A stretch of DNA of 64,000 bases from an uncultured Lachnospiraceae bacterium (GCA_946414885.1 CAMKQH010000012.1:1-64000); one strand, 5' to 3'. Shown: positions 33,627 through 42,071, counted from the stretch's first letter. Program-made: numbers and translations. The notes: a model not told the origin generated them from the sequence alone.

Positions 33627-35063
33627 ATGAAAAAGTTTTTTAGGTGGGGCGCCCTGTTTTGCGGCGTTGTCATGACGTTATGCATGGGAAACGTTTCCCG
33701 TGCGTCAGCCCTTACCATACCTGAAGGCATTTATGCCGAGCAGGATTCTCTTGCGGGAATGACGCAGGAGGAAGCAGAAGCCATGATCCGGGAAAAGGTT
33801 GCCCAAATGGGTAACGGCAGGGTGACGCTGGTTGCGGCCGGCGGCCACGAGATCACGGTGACAGCGGATGCTCTTGGCATTTCCTGGGCAAATTCGGATT
33901 TTGTCCGGGAAGCGGCTGCCCTTGGCACGGAAGGTAACGTGATCCAGCGTTATAAGACGATCAAGGATCTTCAATTTGAGAATAAAGTGTATGATATCAA
34001 GCTGGATTTTGACGTAAACGCTATCAACGAGCTGTTGGTCAGTGAGTGCGTAAAATACGATCAAAAGCCAGTTGACGCAACGCTTACCAAGGTTGGCGAC
34101 GAATTTCAGATCACGGTAGGTCAGGTTGGTTATGAACTGGACGTGGAATCCTCCATCGACGTGATCTATGATTACATGGAAAACTCGTGGGACGGTAAGG
34201 ATTGCCGCATCGCTCTGAACGTGGCGGAGGAACATCCCCGCGGAACGGCGGCGCAGCTGGCGGAAGTACGCGACTTGCTTGGCAGTTTTACCACGAGTTA
34301 CAAGACTTCCAACGCGAACCGAAGCGGAAACGTGGCGAATGGTTGCAGTAAGATCAATGGAACCTTGCTTTATCCGGGAGAGGTATTCTCGGCAACGGAT
34401 ACGGTTTCGCCCTTTACTGCGGCGAACGGCTATGCCATGGCGGGAGCTTATCTGAACGGCAAGGTGGTTGACAGCATGGGCGGCGGCATTTGCCAGGTGT
34501 CCAGCACGCTGTACAACGCAGTACTCCTTTCTGAACTGGAAGTGATCGAGAGAAATCCGCACTCCATGAGCGTAACCTACGTTGACCTGTCTGCGGACGC
34601 AGCCATTGCAGAGGGCGCAGGAAAGGATTTTAGATTTGTAAATAACCTTGAATATCCCATCTACATTGAAGGGATCACTAAGGATAAAAAGATCACGTTC
34701 AACATTTACGGCAAGGAAGTCCGCCCTGAGAACCGCAAGGTTCGTTATGAGAGCGAGATGCTAGAGAAGATTGAACCGACAGTCGACTTGATCACGGCGG
34801 ACGCCTCCAAGCCCCTTGGCTACGTGTCAACGGAAGCGGCGCACATCGGGTACAAGGCCAGACTATGGAAGATCGTAACGGTGGATGGCAAGGAAGTGAG
34901 CCGGGAGGTTGTCAACAACAGCAAGTATACGGTGTCACCGAGAAGGGCCGTAGTTGGAGTTGCGACGGATTCCGCATATAAATATGAGGAGATCATGGCG
35001 GCAATTGGCACCTATGATCTGGAGCACGTGAGAGTCGTGATCGGACTATTGCAGGCACAATAG
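33627..35063 (+). CDS. Secreted VanW family protein with peptidoglycan-binding-like domain
   Basis: A 478-residue exported protein. Residues 1-28 form a signal peptide ending near VSRASA. Residues 40-215 look like the YoaR-type putative peptidoglycan-binding region; the VanW domain (about 225-355) contains NGTLLYPGEVFS, GGGICQVSSTLYNA and ERNPHSM, the family signature. A further beta-rich part ends the protein. GGCAGGAA precedes the ATG at 33627. VanW domains are linked to the cell wall and sometimes to glycopeptide response, but their reaction is not established. A VanZ protein is encoded at 38397. Confidence 0.92.
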   Translation: MKKFFRWGALFCGVVMTLCMGNVSRASALTIPEGIYAEQDSLAGMTQEEAEAMIREKVAQMGNGRVTLVAAGGHEITVTADALGISWANSDFVREAAALGTEGNVIQRYKTIKDLQFENKVYDIKLDFDVNAINELLVSECVKYDQKPVDATLTKVGDEFQITVGQVGYELDVESSIDVIYDYMENSWDGKDCRIALNVAEEHPRGTAAQLAEVRDLLGSFTTSYKTSNANRSGNVANGCSKINGTLLYPGEVFSATDTVSPFTAANGYAMAGAYLNGKVVDSMGGGICQVSSTLYNAVLLSELEVIERNPHSMSVTYVDLSADAAIAEGAGKDFRFVNNLEYPIYIEGITKDKKITFNIYGKEVRPENRKVRYESEMLEKIEPTVDLITADASKPLGYVSTEAAHIGYKARLWKIVTVDGKEVSREVVNNSKYTVSPRRAVVGVATDSAYKYEEIMAAIGTYDLEHVRVVIGLLQAQ

Positions 35064-35104
35064 AGAGAGGAATCGGGTAATACCTGATGACGGGATGGTA
35101 AGGC

Positions 35105-36148
35105 ATGAGAACTGGAAAGCTTCCGGAGAGTGCTCTAAAGCGCTCCGTGTTGAAACAAGTTCATACGGGGAATCATAGGATCAGCCATCCGTTCACGGGC
35201 AAGATTTTAGAAAATACGAAAGGCGCAGCCATAGGGTCGGACTGCGCCTTTTTTGCGGCTTCCAGCGGGCAAATTCTCGCATGGTGTGCCCAGGAGGCTG
35301 CAGTCGCGGGCAAGGCAGGTGCGGAAGAAGCGGCTGCCTTGGTACAAAAATGTGCCAATAATCTGGCAGCGGCCGGTGCGAGACCCGCATCTGCCCAAAT
35401 ATCGATCATGCTTCCGGAAGGATGTGAGGAAGCAGTCATAAAGGAAATTATGACGGCGCTGACTGAGGCCTGTGTCTCCGTTGGAATGGAGATCGCAGGA
35501 GGTGACACAAACGTCACTTTTGCGGTTTCAGTTCCGGTCATCACCGTGACTGCCATTGGAATCACCAGCGCGGAAGACATGCACGACCTTAGCATGGCAA
35601 AGGTAGGACAGGATCTGATCCTGACAAAATGGATCGGACTGGAAGGAACGGCGGTCTTGGCAAAGGCCTACCGGGAAAAGCTTCTGGAAAGGTATCCAGC
35701 CTATCTTGTGGAGGAAGCTGCAGGCTTTGGAAAGTGTCTGTCCGTCGCCAAGGAGGCGAAAGTCGCGGGAGAAAATGGCGCGATGGCTATGCACGACTTA
35801 TCCCAGGGCGGCGTTTTTGGCGCTCTTTGGGAGCTCGCCGAAGGAGCCGGGCTAGGCCTTGAGGTAGATTTGAAAAAGATCCCCATTCGTCAGGAGACCG
35901 TGGAGGTTTGCGAGGTTTGCGGCGTAAATCCCTACGAGATGCCAAGCGGCGGAAGCCTTCTAGTGACGGCTGATGACGGGGAGGCGGTCGCTGCGGCATT
36001 GGAGCTTTCCGGAATTCCGGCAGCAGTGATCGGAAAACTGACGGACAAGCAGGACAGGATCCTCCGGAAGGAAGAGGAAATCAGATTCTTAGACAGACCA
36101 AAGGGAACGAATCCCATTATTCAAATAAAAGGAGAGAGTTTATCATGA
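35105..36148 (+). CDS. AIR synthase-related (HypE/PurM-like) protein
   Basis: A 347-residue protein of the PurM/HypE ATP-binding superfamily. The N-terminus GKLPESALKRSVLKQV is typical of a Clostridia HypE-like group, which fixes the start. The N-terminal PurM fold includes GSDCAFFA and AGGDTNVTF; the C-terminal fold includes MHDLSQGGVFGALWELAEG, the nucleotide-binding loop. No hypF or other hydrogenase gene is near, so true HypE function is unlikely; the substrate is unknown. It overlaps the Lrp regulator by four bases. A terminator-like structure sits about 115 bases into the coding region. Confidence 0.85.
   Translation: MRTGKLPESALKRSVLKQVHTGNHRISHPFTGKILENTKGAAIGSDCAFFAASSGQILAWCAQEAAVAGKAGAEEAAALVQKCANNLAAAGARPASAQISIMLPEGCEEAVIKEIMTALTEACVSVGMEIAGGDTNVTFAVSVPVITVTAIGITSAEDMHDLSMAKVGQDLILTKWIGLEGTAVLAKAYREKLLERYPAYLVEEAAGFGKCLSVAKEAKVAGENGAMAMHDLSQGGVFGALWELAEGAGLGLEVDLKKIPIRQETVEVCEVCGVNPYEMPSGGSLLVTADDGEAVAAALELSGIPAAVIGKLTDKQDRILRKEEEIRFLDRPKGTNPIIQIKGESLS
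35219..35254 (+). terminator. Terminator-like hairpin inside the AIR synthase-like coding region
   Basis: AAAGGCGCAG (35219-35228) pairs with CTGCGCCTTT (35242-35251), with an inner CC/GG pair, and six T residues span 35249-35254. It is in frame with normal family sequence (GAAIGSDCAFF). It may terminate the vanW transcript or attenuate the downstream operon. Confidence 0.6.
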
Positions 36149-36639
36149 ATGAAGCATTGAAAGAGGAACTTTTGAAGCTGATCGAAAGAAACAGCCGCAT
36201 AGACTTAAAGGAATTAGCGGTGCTTGTCGGCGCCGAGGAAATTGACGTGGTAAATGCCATGGAAGAGATGGAGAAGGATGGCATCATCTGTGCATATCAC
36301 ACGCTGATCAACTGGGAGAAGACTTCCATTGAGAAGGTGACGGCACTGATCGAGGTTCGCGTAACGCCCCAGAGAGGTCAGGGCTTTGATTCCATCGCCG
36401 AGAGAATCTATAATTATCCTGAGGTTAGAAGCTTGTATCTGCTGTCTGGCGGTTTTGACTTGATGGTCATCCTTGAGGGAAAGACCCTCCGCGAAGTGAG
36501 CTCCTTTGTTTCCGAAAAGCTCGCCACCATGGATACGGTCCTTAGCACCACGACGCACTTTATCCTGAAGAAATACAAGGATCACGGCACCATTATGACC
36601 AACAAAAAAATTGACGAAAGAGAGATGATCACGCCATGA
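36145..36639 (+). CDS. Lrp/AsnC-family transcriptional regulator
   Basis: A 164-residue regulator. The N-terminal winged helix-turn-helix (about 1-55, RIDLKELAVLVGAEEIDVVNAM) is followed by a RAM/ACT-type ligand domain (about 65-150, ALIEVRVTPQRG and LLSGGFDLMVILEG). It overlaps the AIR gene before it and the aminotransferase gene after it by four bases each, so it most likely senses an amino acid handled by that enzyme. An acidic tail of about 15 residues extends past the usual end. Confidence 0.92.
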   Translation: MNEALKEELLKLIERNSRIDLKELAVLVGAEEIDVVNAMEEMEKDGIICAYHTLINWEKTSIEKVTALIEVRVTPQRGQGFDSIAERIYNYPEVRSLYLLSGGFDLMVILEGKTLREVSSFVSEKLATMDTVLSTTTHFILKKYKDHGTIMTNKKIDEREMITP

Positions 36640-37811
36640 GAAATCCGTTATCAGATACGATCGTACAGATCAAACCCTCCGGCATCCGTAAATTCTTTGA
36701 CATTGTCAGCGAGATGAAGGACGCCATTTCCCTTGGCGTAGGCGAGCCGGATTTTGACACCCCTTGGCACGTAAGGGAAGAAGGCATTTACTCCCTCGAG
36801 AAGGGAAAGACGTTCTATACCTCCAACTCCGGAATCAAGGAGCTCCGCGTGGAGATTTGTAATTACTTAAAGCGCAGCCAGGACGTTACATATGATCCCA
36901 TGAAGGAAGTGATCATCACGGTGGGCGGCTCAGAGGCCATTGACATCGGACTTCGCGCCATGATCAATCCCGGGGACGAGGTTTTGATCCCTCAGCCCAG
37001 CTACGTTTCCTACGAGCCCTGTGCCATTTTGGCCGGCGCAAAGCCCGTGATCATCAATCTGAAGGCAGAAAACGAATTCCGCCTGACCGCGGCTGAGTTG
37101 GAAGAGGCGATCACGGAGAAGACGAAGCTTCTGATCCTGCCGTTCCCCAACAATCCGACGGGTGCCATCATGGAAAAATCGGATCTTGAGGCCGTGGCAG
37201 AGGTTGTGAAGAAACATGACATCTTTGTCATGTCTGACGAGATCTATGCAGAACTGACCTATAAGGGAAAGCACGTATCCATTGCAAGCCTGCCTGGCAT
37301 GCAGGAACGCACCATTCTCATCAATGGTTTCTCCAAGGCATATGCCATGACGGGTTGGAGACTAGGTTATGCCTGTGGACCGGAAGCCATCATCAAGCAG
37401 ATGACCAAGATTCATCAGTTTGCGATCATGTGCGCACCCACGACCAGCCAGTATGCGGCAGTGGAAGCGTTAAAGAACGGGGATGCGGACGTGGCTATGA
37501 TGCGCGAGTCCTACAACCAGAGAAGAAGATTCCTCATCAATGCCTTTAAGGAGATGGGTTTGGAGTGCTTTGAGCCTTTCGGCGCCTTTTACATCTTCCC
37601 CTGCATTAAGGAATTTGGCATGACCAGTGATGAGTTTGCGACGAGATTCCTTGAGGAGGAGAAGGTAGCGGTTGTTCCCGGCACGGCTTTCGGTGACTGC
37701 GGCGAGGGATTCCTTCGCATTTCCTACGCATATTCTTTGGAGAAGCTTAAGCTTGCGATCGGAAAGCTCGAGCATTTCATCACAAAGCTCAGGGCTGAGA
37801 AAAATGCGTAA
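36636..37811 (+). CDS. PLP-dependent class I aminotransferase
   Basis: A 391-residue cytosolic aminotransferase of the aspartate/aromatic group. SLGVGEPDFDTP binds substrate, PNNPTGA is the conserved Asn motif, and NGFSKAYAMTGWRLGY carries the PLP Lys234. Arg near the end (LRISYAYS) binds the substrate carboxylate. Pairing with an Lrp-type gene in one overlapping unit is common in Firmicutes and Archaea and fits amino-acid catabolism or biosynthesis; the exact substrate is not readable. Confidence 0.94.
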   Translation: MRNPLSDTIVQIKPSGIRKFFDIVSEMKDAISLGVGEPDFDTPWHVREEGIYSLEKGKTFYTSNSGIKELRVEICNYLKRSQDVTYDPMKEVIITVGGSEAIDIGLRAMINPGDEVLIPQPSYVSYEPCAILAGAKPVIINLKAENEFRLTAAELEEAITEKTKLLILPFPNNPTGAIMEKSDLEAVAEVVKKHDIFVMSDEIYAELTYKGKHVSIASLPGMQERTILINGFSKAYAMTGWRLGYACGPEAIIKQMTKIHQFAIMCAPTTSQYAAVEALKNGDADVAMMRESYNQRRRFLINAFKEMGLECFEPFGAFYIFPCIKEFGMTSDEFATRFLEEEKVAVVPGTAFGDCGEGFLRISYAYSLEKLKLAIGKLEHFITKLRAEKNA

Positions 37812-37823
37812 CGTTAGAATCCT

Positions 37824-37855
37824 TTCCCAGAAATATTCTTAAGAATATTTGGGAA
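37824..37855. promoter_or_regulatory. 20-bp perfect palindrome in a larger hairpin before trmL
   Basis: AAATATTCTTAAGAATATTT (37831-37850) is perfectly self-complementary and is flanked by TTCCC and GGGAA (two-base bulge on the left). It has no T run. It could be an operator or an mRNA hairpin. Confidence 0.5.
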
Positions 37856-37873
37856 GAATGAGAGTGTCAGAGT

Positions 37874-38395
37874 ATGAAAATAGTACTGCATCAGCCGGAA
37901 ATCCCGGCAAATACGGGAAACATCGGGCGGACCTGCGTGGCAACGAATTCTGCATTACATCTGATCGAGCCGCTGGGTTTCCGGCTGAATGAGAAAGAGA
38001 TCAAGCGGGCCGGAATGGATTACTGGGAGCATTTGGACGTCCACCGGCACATGAATTACCAGACCTTCCTGGAGGAGATTAAGGAAGACCTTGAAGCGCA
38101 TCCGGACGCCAAGATCTGGTATTGCACCACAAAGGCGGAAAAATCCTATACGGACGTGAAAATTGGTCCGGAGGATTATCTGATGTTTGGTAAGGAAAGC
38201 GCGGGAATCCCAGAGGAAATTCTTGTGGAGAACCGCACGCAGTGCATCCGGATTCCCATGGCACCGACGATCCGTTCCTTGAACTTATCCAATTCCGTGG
38301 CGATCGTTTTGTATGAAGCGCTTCGCCAAAATGAGTTTCAAGGTTTACTTCAGGCAGGAGAACTGCACCGTCTAAAGTGGCAGGAGGAAGGTTGA
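37874..38395 (+). CDS. trmL: tRNA (cytidine34-2'-O)-methyltransferase
   Basis: A 173-residue SPOUT enzyme that methylates the wobble ribose of certain leucine tRNAs. It begins KIVLHQPEIPANTGNIGRTC, the TrmL signature; LMFGKESAGIP and IPMAPTIRSLNLSNSVAIVLYEALRQ are the SAM-knot motifs. Length and start match the family. The ribosome site is weak (AGAGTG). The downstream VanZ gene starts two bases after its stop. Confidence 0.94.
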   Translation: MKIVLHQPEIPANTGNIGRTCVATNSALHLIEPLGFRLNEKEIKRAGMDYWEHLDVHRHMNYQTFLEEIKEDLEAHPDAKIWYCTTKAEKSYTDVKIGPEDYLMFGKESAGIPEEILVENRTQCIRIPMAPTIRSLNLSNSVAIVLYEALRQNEFQGLLQAGELHRLKWQEEG

Positions 38396-38396
38396 T

Positions 38397-39008
38397 TTGG
38401 CAGCCTATGCATTCCGTTTACTTGTTACGATGCTCGCAAGCCTTCCGGTCTACGTTTTGTTTCGATATCTAGTGCTCTCGCGCAGGGCAAAACGTCTCGG
38501 GGAAAAAGCGGGTACCGCCAAAGTGAAGCTGACTTTCAATAAGCTCAGAGAACTGTGTCTGGGCTTATTTGTTGTCTTTATGATGGCGCTGCTCATATTT
38601 GTATGGCAGGGGACGATCCATTCGCCGGTGGCGGCGCTTCGGATCGTAAGACGGAGGATTCTTTACGGTGAAGGAATCAATCTGGTTCCGTTTCGCACCA
38701 TCAGGAATTATTACAGAACCTTTGGCGTGCGGGGAAATCTGTTTGGCATCAATATTTTGGGAAACGTCTTGATGTTTGTTCCCTGGGGATTTGGACTTTT
38801 ATTTCTTTGGGAAAAAAATCGTCGTTTTTGGAGACTGTGTTTCTTTTCGGCAATATTGCCGGTTTTTATCGAATTCTCACAGCTCTTCATCGAGCGACAG
38901 GTGGACGTGGATGATTTTATCCTGAATTTCCTGGGTGGCATGTTGGGAGGTCTGTTGTTCTTTCTCTTGGCAAAGATCTTCCCGAAATTGAAAACGGCGG
39001 CACTGTGA
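38397..39008 (+). CDS. VanZ-family membrane protein
   Basis: A 203-residue protein with about five hydrophobic segments. INLVPFRTIRNYY, GNVLMFVPWGFGL and the later IEFSQLFIERQVDVDDFILNFLGGMLG are the VanZ signature. VanZ proteins raise resistance to lipoglycopeptides in some bacteria, but most chromosomal members have no tested function. It starts at TTG 38397, five bases after AGGAGGAAGG, directly after trmL. The family signature near residues 145-175 is intact. Confidence 0.9.
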   Translation: MAAYAFRLLVTMLASLPVYVLFRYLVLSRRAKRLGEKAGTAKVKLTFNKLRELCLGLFVVFMMALLIFVWQGTIHSPVAALRIVRRRILYGEGINLVPFRTIRNYYRTFGVRGNLFGINILGNVLMFVPWGFGLLFLWEKNRRFWRLCFFSAILPVFIEFSQLFIERQVDVDDFILNFLGGMLGGLLFFLLAKIFPKLKTAAL

Positions 39009-39029
39009 CGAATTACGGGAGGAAACGAT

Positions 39030-40154
39030 ATGGGAAAGATTGCAGACAATATGGTTCGCGAAAAAGCGATCACAAAGACGAGCATCATTGGAATATGCAC
39101 CAACGTATTTCTTGCGGCGTTTAAGGCGGGAGCAGGATTGGTGGCAGGATCCATCTCCATTGTTTTGGATGCCGTCAACAATCTGACTGACGTCCTTAGT
39201 TCCGTGATCACCATTTTGGGCATCAAGCTGGCGAAGAAAAAGCCGGACGAAAATCACCCTTACGGCTATGGCAGGATTGAGTATTTCAGCACGATCTTGA
39301 TCGCGCTGATCGTTTTTGCCGCGGGCGTTGCTTCCTTGGTGGAATCGGTGAAGAAAATCATCTCGCCGTCCATGCCGGAGTATTCCCTTGTGACCGTCAT
39401 TATCATCATTACTTCCGTTATTACGAAGCTGATCCTTGGCCGCTTTGTAAAAGGCCAGGGCGAGAAATATGCTTCGGACGCGTTGGTTGCGTCCGGTTCC
39501 GATGCAAGCTTTGACGCCATTATTTCGGCTTCCACGCTGGTTGGCGCGGCGATCACTTATTTTCTTCAGTATTCCGTGGACGGGATCATCGGTGCGATCA
39601 TCTCGGCTTTCATCGTGAAGGCAGGCTTTGAAATGATGACGGAGGCACTCAGTCACGTGATCGGAAAGCGCCCCGAGAGTGCCATCACGGGAGAGATCAA
39701 GCAGACGGTAAACGCTATTCCCGGCGTGCTTGGAACCTATGACTTGATCCTACATAATTATGGTCCTGACTCCGCCATCGGCAGCCTTCACGTTGAGGTA
39801 GACGGGAAAATGACGGCGACGGAGCTGCATGCGTTGACGCAGAAGGTGCAGCGCGCCGTGTTGGAGAAATTTCACATTTTCGTGACTGTCGGCATTTACG
39901 CCGTCGACCAGGAAAATGAAGAAAAAACGAGCATGCGTGAGAAAATCGGGGAAATCAGCAAGAGTCACGAGGGCGTGTTAAACTGCCATGGCATTTTTAT
40001 CGACCTCGGCGAGAAGAGGCTATCCTTTGACGTGACCATGGATTTCAGCATTCAGGACAAACTCAAGATGAGTGAGACGATCCAAAAGGAAGTGGAGACG
40101 GCGTATCCGGGATACTTGGTGAACGTCAATTGCGATACTAATTATAGTGAATAA
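39030..40154 (+). CDS. Cation diffusion facilitator family metal efflux protein
   Basis: A 374-residue antiporter predicted to export Zn, Mn or Fe ions. Six membrane segments lie in residues 15-215. The metal site is DAVNNLTDV in the second segment, and HPYGYGRIEYFS is the conserved cytoplasmic loop; AxxxD-type Asp repeats in the fifth segment (SDASFDAIIS) complete the site. The C-terminal cytoplasmic part (about 215-374) is longer than usual and may hold two metallochaperone-like folds. GGGAGG precedes the ATG. No terminator is seen before the next promoter. Confidence 0.93.
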   Translation: MGKIADNMVREKAITKTSIIGICTNVFLAAFKAGAGLVAGSISIVLDAVNNLTDVLSSVITILGIKLAKKKPDENHPYGYGRIEYFSTILIALIVFAAGVASLVESVKKIISPSMPEYSLVTVIIIITSVITKLILGRFVKGQGEKYASDALVASGSDASFDAIISASTLVGAAITYFLQYSVDGIIGAIISAFIVKAGFEMMTEALSHVIGKRPESAITGEIKQTVNAIPGVLGTYDLILHNYGPDSAIGSLHVEVDGKMTATELHALTQKVQRAVLEKFHIFVTVGIYAVDQENEEKTSMREKIGEISKSHEGVLNCHGIFIDLGEKRLSFDVTMDFSIQDKLKMSETIQKEVETAYPGYLVNVNCDTNYSE

Positions 40155-40185
40155 ATTAAAAAATCGCAAAAATTGGTAAAAGTGA

Positions 40186-40214
40186 TTGACATATTAGGAA
40201 ACTGTCTGTATAAT
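40186..40214 (+). promoter_or_regulatory. Perfect-consensus sigma-A promoter of the ABC-F leader
   Basis: TTGACA (40186-40191), 17-base spacer, TATAAT (40209-40214): an exact consensus match. Expression should therefore be limited after initiation, by the leader and attenuator that follow. Confidence 0.92.
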
Positions 40215-40282
40215 CTGATTGTGTCGGCGTAAGTTGTTTGCTGACTTGTAACTGTTGACCGTGCATCGCCATTCGGCGGGAA

Positions 40283-40350
40283 AGGAGGTAATAAGATGTT
40301 CATTCGCGTACGTAGATTTGACAACGTTTATAGCTATCATTATACCTCCT
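40283..40350 (+). promoter_or_regulatory. Leader SD / anti-SD pairing
   Basis: AGGAGGTA (40283-40290), the ribosome site of the leader peptide, is perfectly complementary to TACCTCCT (40343-40350) inside the leader coding region. Folding would hide the site; a ribosome stalled on the leader would keep it open. Confidence 0.6.
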
Positions 40351-40367
40351 GGAGACGCGTAAAATAG
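40296..40367 (+). CDS. 23-residue regulatory leader peptide of the ABC-F gene
   Basis: A 23-residue frame with a strong AAAGGAGGTAATAAG site. It reads MFIRVRRFDN, then a Tyr-rich middle (VYSYHYT) and ends SWRRVK. The early Arg-Val-Arg-Arg is of the Arg/Lys-X-Arg/Lys type at which macrolide-bound ribosomes are known to arrest. The peptide lies between a consensus promoter and an intrinsic terminator that precedes the ABC-F gene, the arrangement of drug-inducible attenuators. That it is translated is inferred; the inducing drug is unknown. Confidence 0.75.
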   Translation: MFIRVRRFDNVYSYHYTSWRRVK

Positions 40368-40393
40368 CACGGTAGGCTTCATTTCCCATGGGA

Positions 40394-40411
40394 TTTCCAT
40401 GGCTATGGAAA
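40394..40411 (+). promoter_or_regulatory. Leader RNA hairpin between leader peptide and attenuator
   Basis: TTTCCAT (40394-40400) pairs with ATGGAAA (40405-40411). A second palindrome, TCCCATGGGA, lies just before it (40384-40393) and competes for the same bases, so alternative folds are possible. Confidence 0.5.
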
Positions 40412-40433
40412 ACTATAGAAAATCGCTAATTTA

Positions 40434-40466
40434 CCCTGGTACCGGAAGGTATCAGGGCTTTTTTTT
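40434..40466 (+). terminator. Attenuator terminator before the ABC-F gene
   Basis: CCCTGGTACC (40434-40443) pairs with GGTATCAGGG (40448-40457), one G-U pair, around a GGAA tetraloop, followed by C and eight T. It ends 24 bases before the ATG of the ABC-F gene and after the leader peptide, so it must be read through for expression. Confidence 0.9.
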
Positions 40467-40490
40467 GCGACATGGAAGGGAGTGAGGCTT

Positions 40491-42071
40491 ATGTTTCAGA
40501 TTAAAAACGTAACGCTTATACATAAAAAAGATCTAAGAACAATTTTGGAAGATTTTTCTCTTGTCTTGAATGACGGGGATAAGGCCGTGATGATCGGCGA
40601 GGAGGGAAACGGAAAATCCACCCTGATGAAATGGATCTATGATCCGGAACTGGTGGAGGATTACGTGGAATCCAAGGGGGAAAAGGCACTCAGCGGTGAG
40701 AAATTAGGGTATCTTCCCCAGGAGCTACCGGACATCGAAAAGAAGAAAACGGTTTGCGAGTACTTCATGGCTTGCCCGGAATTCTTGGATCAAACGCCAA
40801 AGGAACTGTCTAAGATGACAAAGGACTTTGGGGTGGAACCGGAGTTTTTCTATCGGGAGCAGGAGATGCAAACGCTTTCCGGCGGAGAGCGGGTGAAGGC
40901 GCAGATGATGCGCATCCTGATGGAGAGGCCAAGCATTCTTCTTTTGGATGAACCCTCCAATGACATTGACATCGAGACGCTGGAGCTCATGGAGAGTCTG
41001 ATGAATGATTGGAAGCACGCGGTGCTGTTCATCTCCCATGATGAGACGCTGATCGAGCATACGGCGAACCGGGTGATCCATTTTGAACAGATCCGGAGGA
41101 AGACCAAGTGCCGTCATACCGTGGCAAACGTGCCTTACCGGCAATACGTGGAGGAGCGCCTGCATAATTTCGAAAAGCAGGAACAGATGGCAATCACGGA
41201 TCGAAAAGAAAAGGAAATCCGTGAAGCCAAATATCGTAGGCTTCTGCAGCAAGTAGAGCATGCACAGGGGACTGTATCCAGACAAGCGCCATCCGTTGGG
41301 AAAAATCTTAAGGACAAAATGCATTTTGTTAAGTCCATGGGAAAGCGTTTTGAGAGAATGGATGAGAACATGACGGAGATGCCCGAGCAGGAGGAAGCCA
41401 TTTTCTTTAAGCTTGGGGACAAAAACAGCGAGATCCCGTCTGGAAAATGGGTGCTGCAATATGAGCGCCCGGCATTACTGACGGCGGATGGCAGCAGGGT
41501 TTTAGCGAAGGATCTTGAGCTAAAGATCAAGGGTTCGGAAAAGATTGGGATCATTGGAACGAATGGATGCGGAAAAACGACGCTGCTGTCAGAAATTGCC
41601 AAGGAGCTATTGGAAAGAAAGGATCTCCATGCGGAGTATATGCCGCAGAATTATGAGGCACTTTTGGACATGGACGAGACGCCTGTAGATTTTCTCGATA
41701 CAACGGGAGATAAGGAGGAGCGGACAAGGATCCGCACCTATCTTGGATCCTTGAAATACACGGCGGACGAGATGGAGCATCCCATCCGGGAGCTCTCCGG
41801 CGGGCAAAAGGCAAAGGTGCTATTGTTAAAGCTTAGCATGTCGGGTGCGAACGTGTTGATCTTGGATGAACCAACGAGAAACTTCTCGCCATTGTCAGGA
41901 CCCGTGATCCGCAAGATGCTACGGGAATTTCCCGGTGCAATCATCAGCGTGTCCCATGACCGGAAATACCTTTCGGAAGTGTGTGACAAGGTTTATCGCC
42001 TGACGCCGGAAGGATTACGTGTCAATGGGGACGGGTCAAGAGGGGCGGCGTGGATAGAAGGAGAAATATGA
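40491..42071 (+). CDS. ABC-F family ATPase, possible ribosome-protection protein
   Basis: A 526-residue soluble protein with two ATP-binding cassettes and no membrane segments. Cassette 1: GEEGNGKST (Lys42), LSGGERVKAQ and LLLDEPSNDID. A basic coiled linker lies at about 215-300, the region that contacts the ribosome in this family. Cassette 2: GTNGCGKTT (Lys362), LSGGQKAKV and LILDEPTRNFSPLS, where the usual NHLD is replaced by RNFSPLS. ABC-F proteins clear antibiotics from the ribosome or assist translation. The leader-attenuator control favours an antibiotic-resistance role, but the drug class cannot be assigned. The ATG at 40491 is preceded by GGGAGTGAGG. It overlaps the next gene by four bases. 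Confidence 0.9.
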   Translation: MFQIKNVTLIHKKDLRTILEDFSLVLNDGDKAVMIGEEGNGKSTLMKWIYDPELVEDYVESKGEKALSGEKLGYLPQELPDIEKKKTVCEYFMACPEFLDQTPKELSKMTKDFGVEPEFFYREQEMQTLSGGERVKAQMMRILMERPSILLLDEPSNDIDIETLELMESLMNDWKHAVLFISHDETLIEHTANRVIHFEQIRRKTKCRHTVANVPYRQYVEERLHNFEKQEQMAITDRKEKEIREAKYRRLLQQVEHAQGTVSRQAPSVGKNLKDKMHFVKSMGKRFERMDENMTEMPEQEEAIFFKLGDKNSEIPSGKWVLQYERPALLTADGSRVLAKDLELKIKGSEKIGIIGTNGCGKTTLLSEIAKELLERKDLHAEYMPQNYEALLDMDETPVDFLDTTGDKEERTRIRTYLGSLKYTADEMEHPIRELSGGQKAKVLLLKLSMSGANVLILDEPTRNFSPLSGPVIRKMLREFPGAIISVSHDRKYLSEVCDKVYRLTPEGLRVNGDGSRGAAWIEGEI

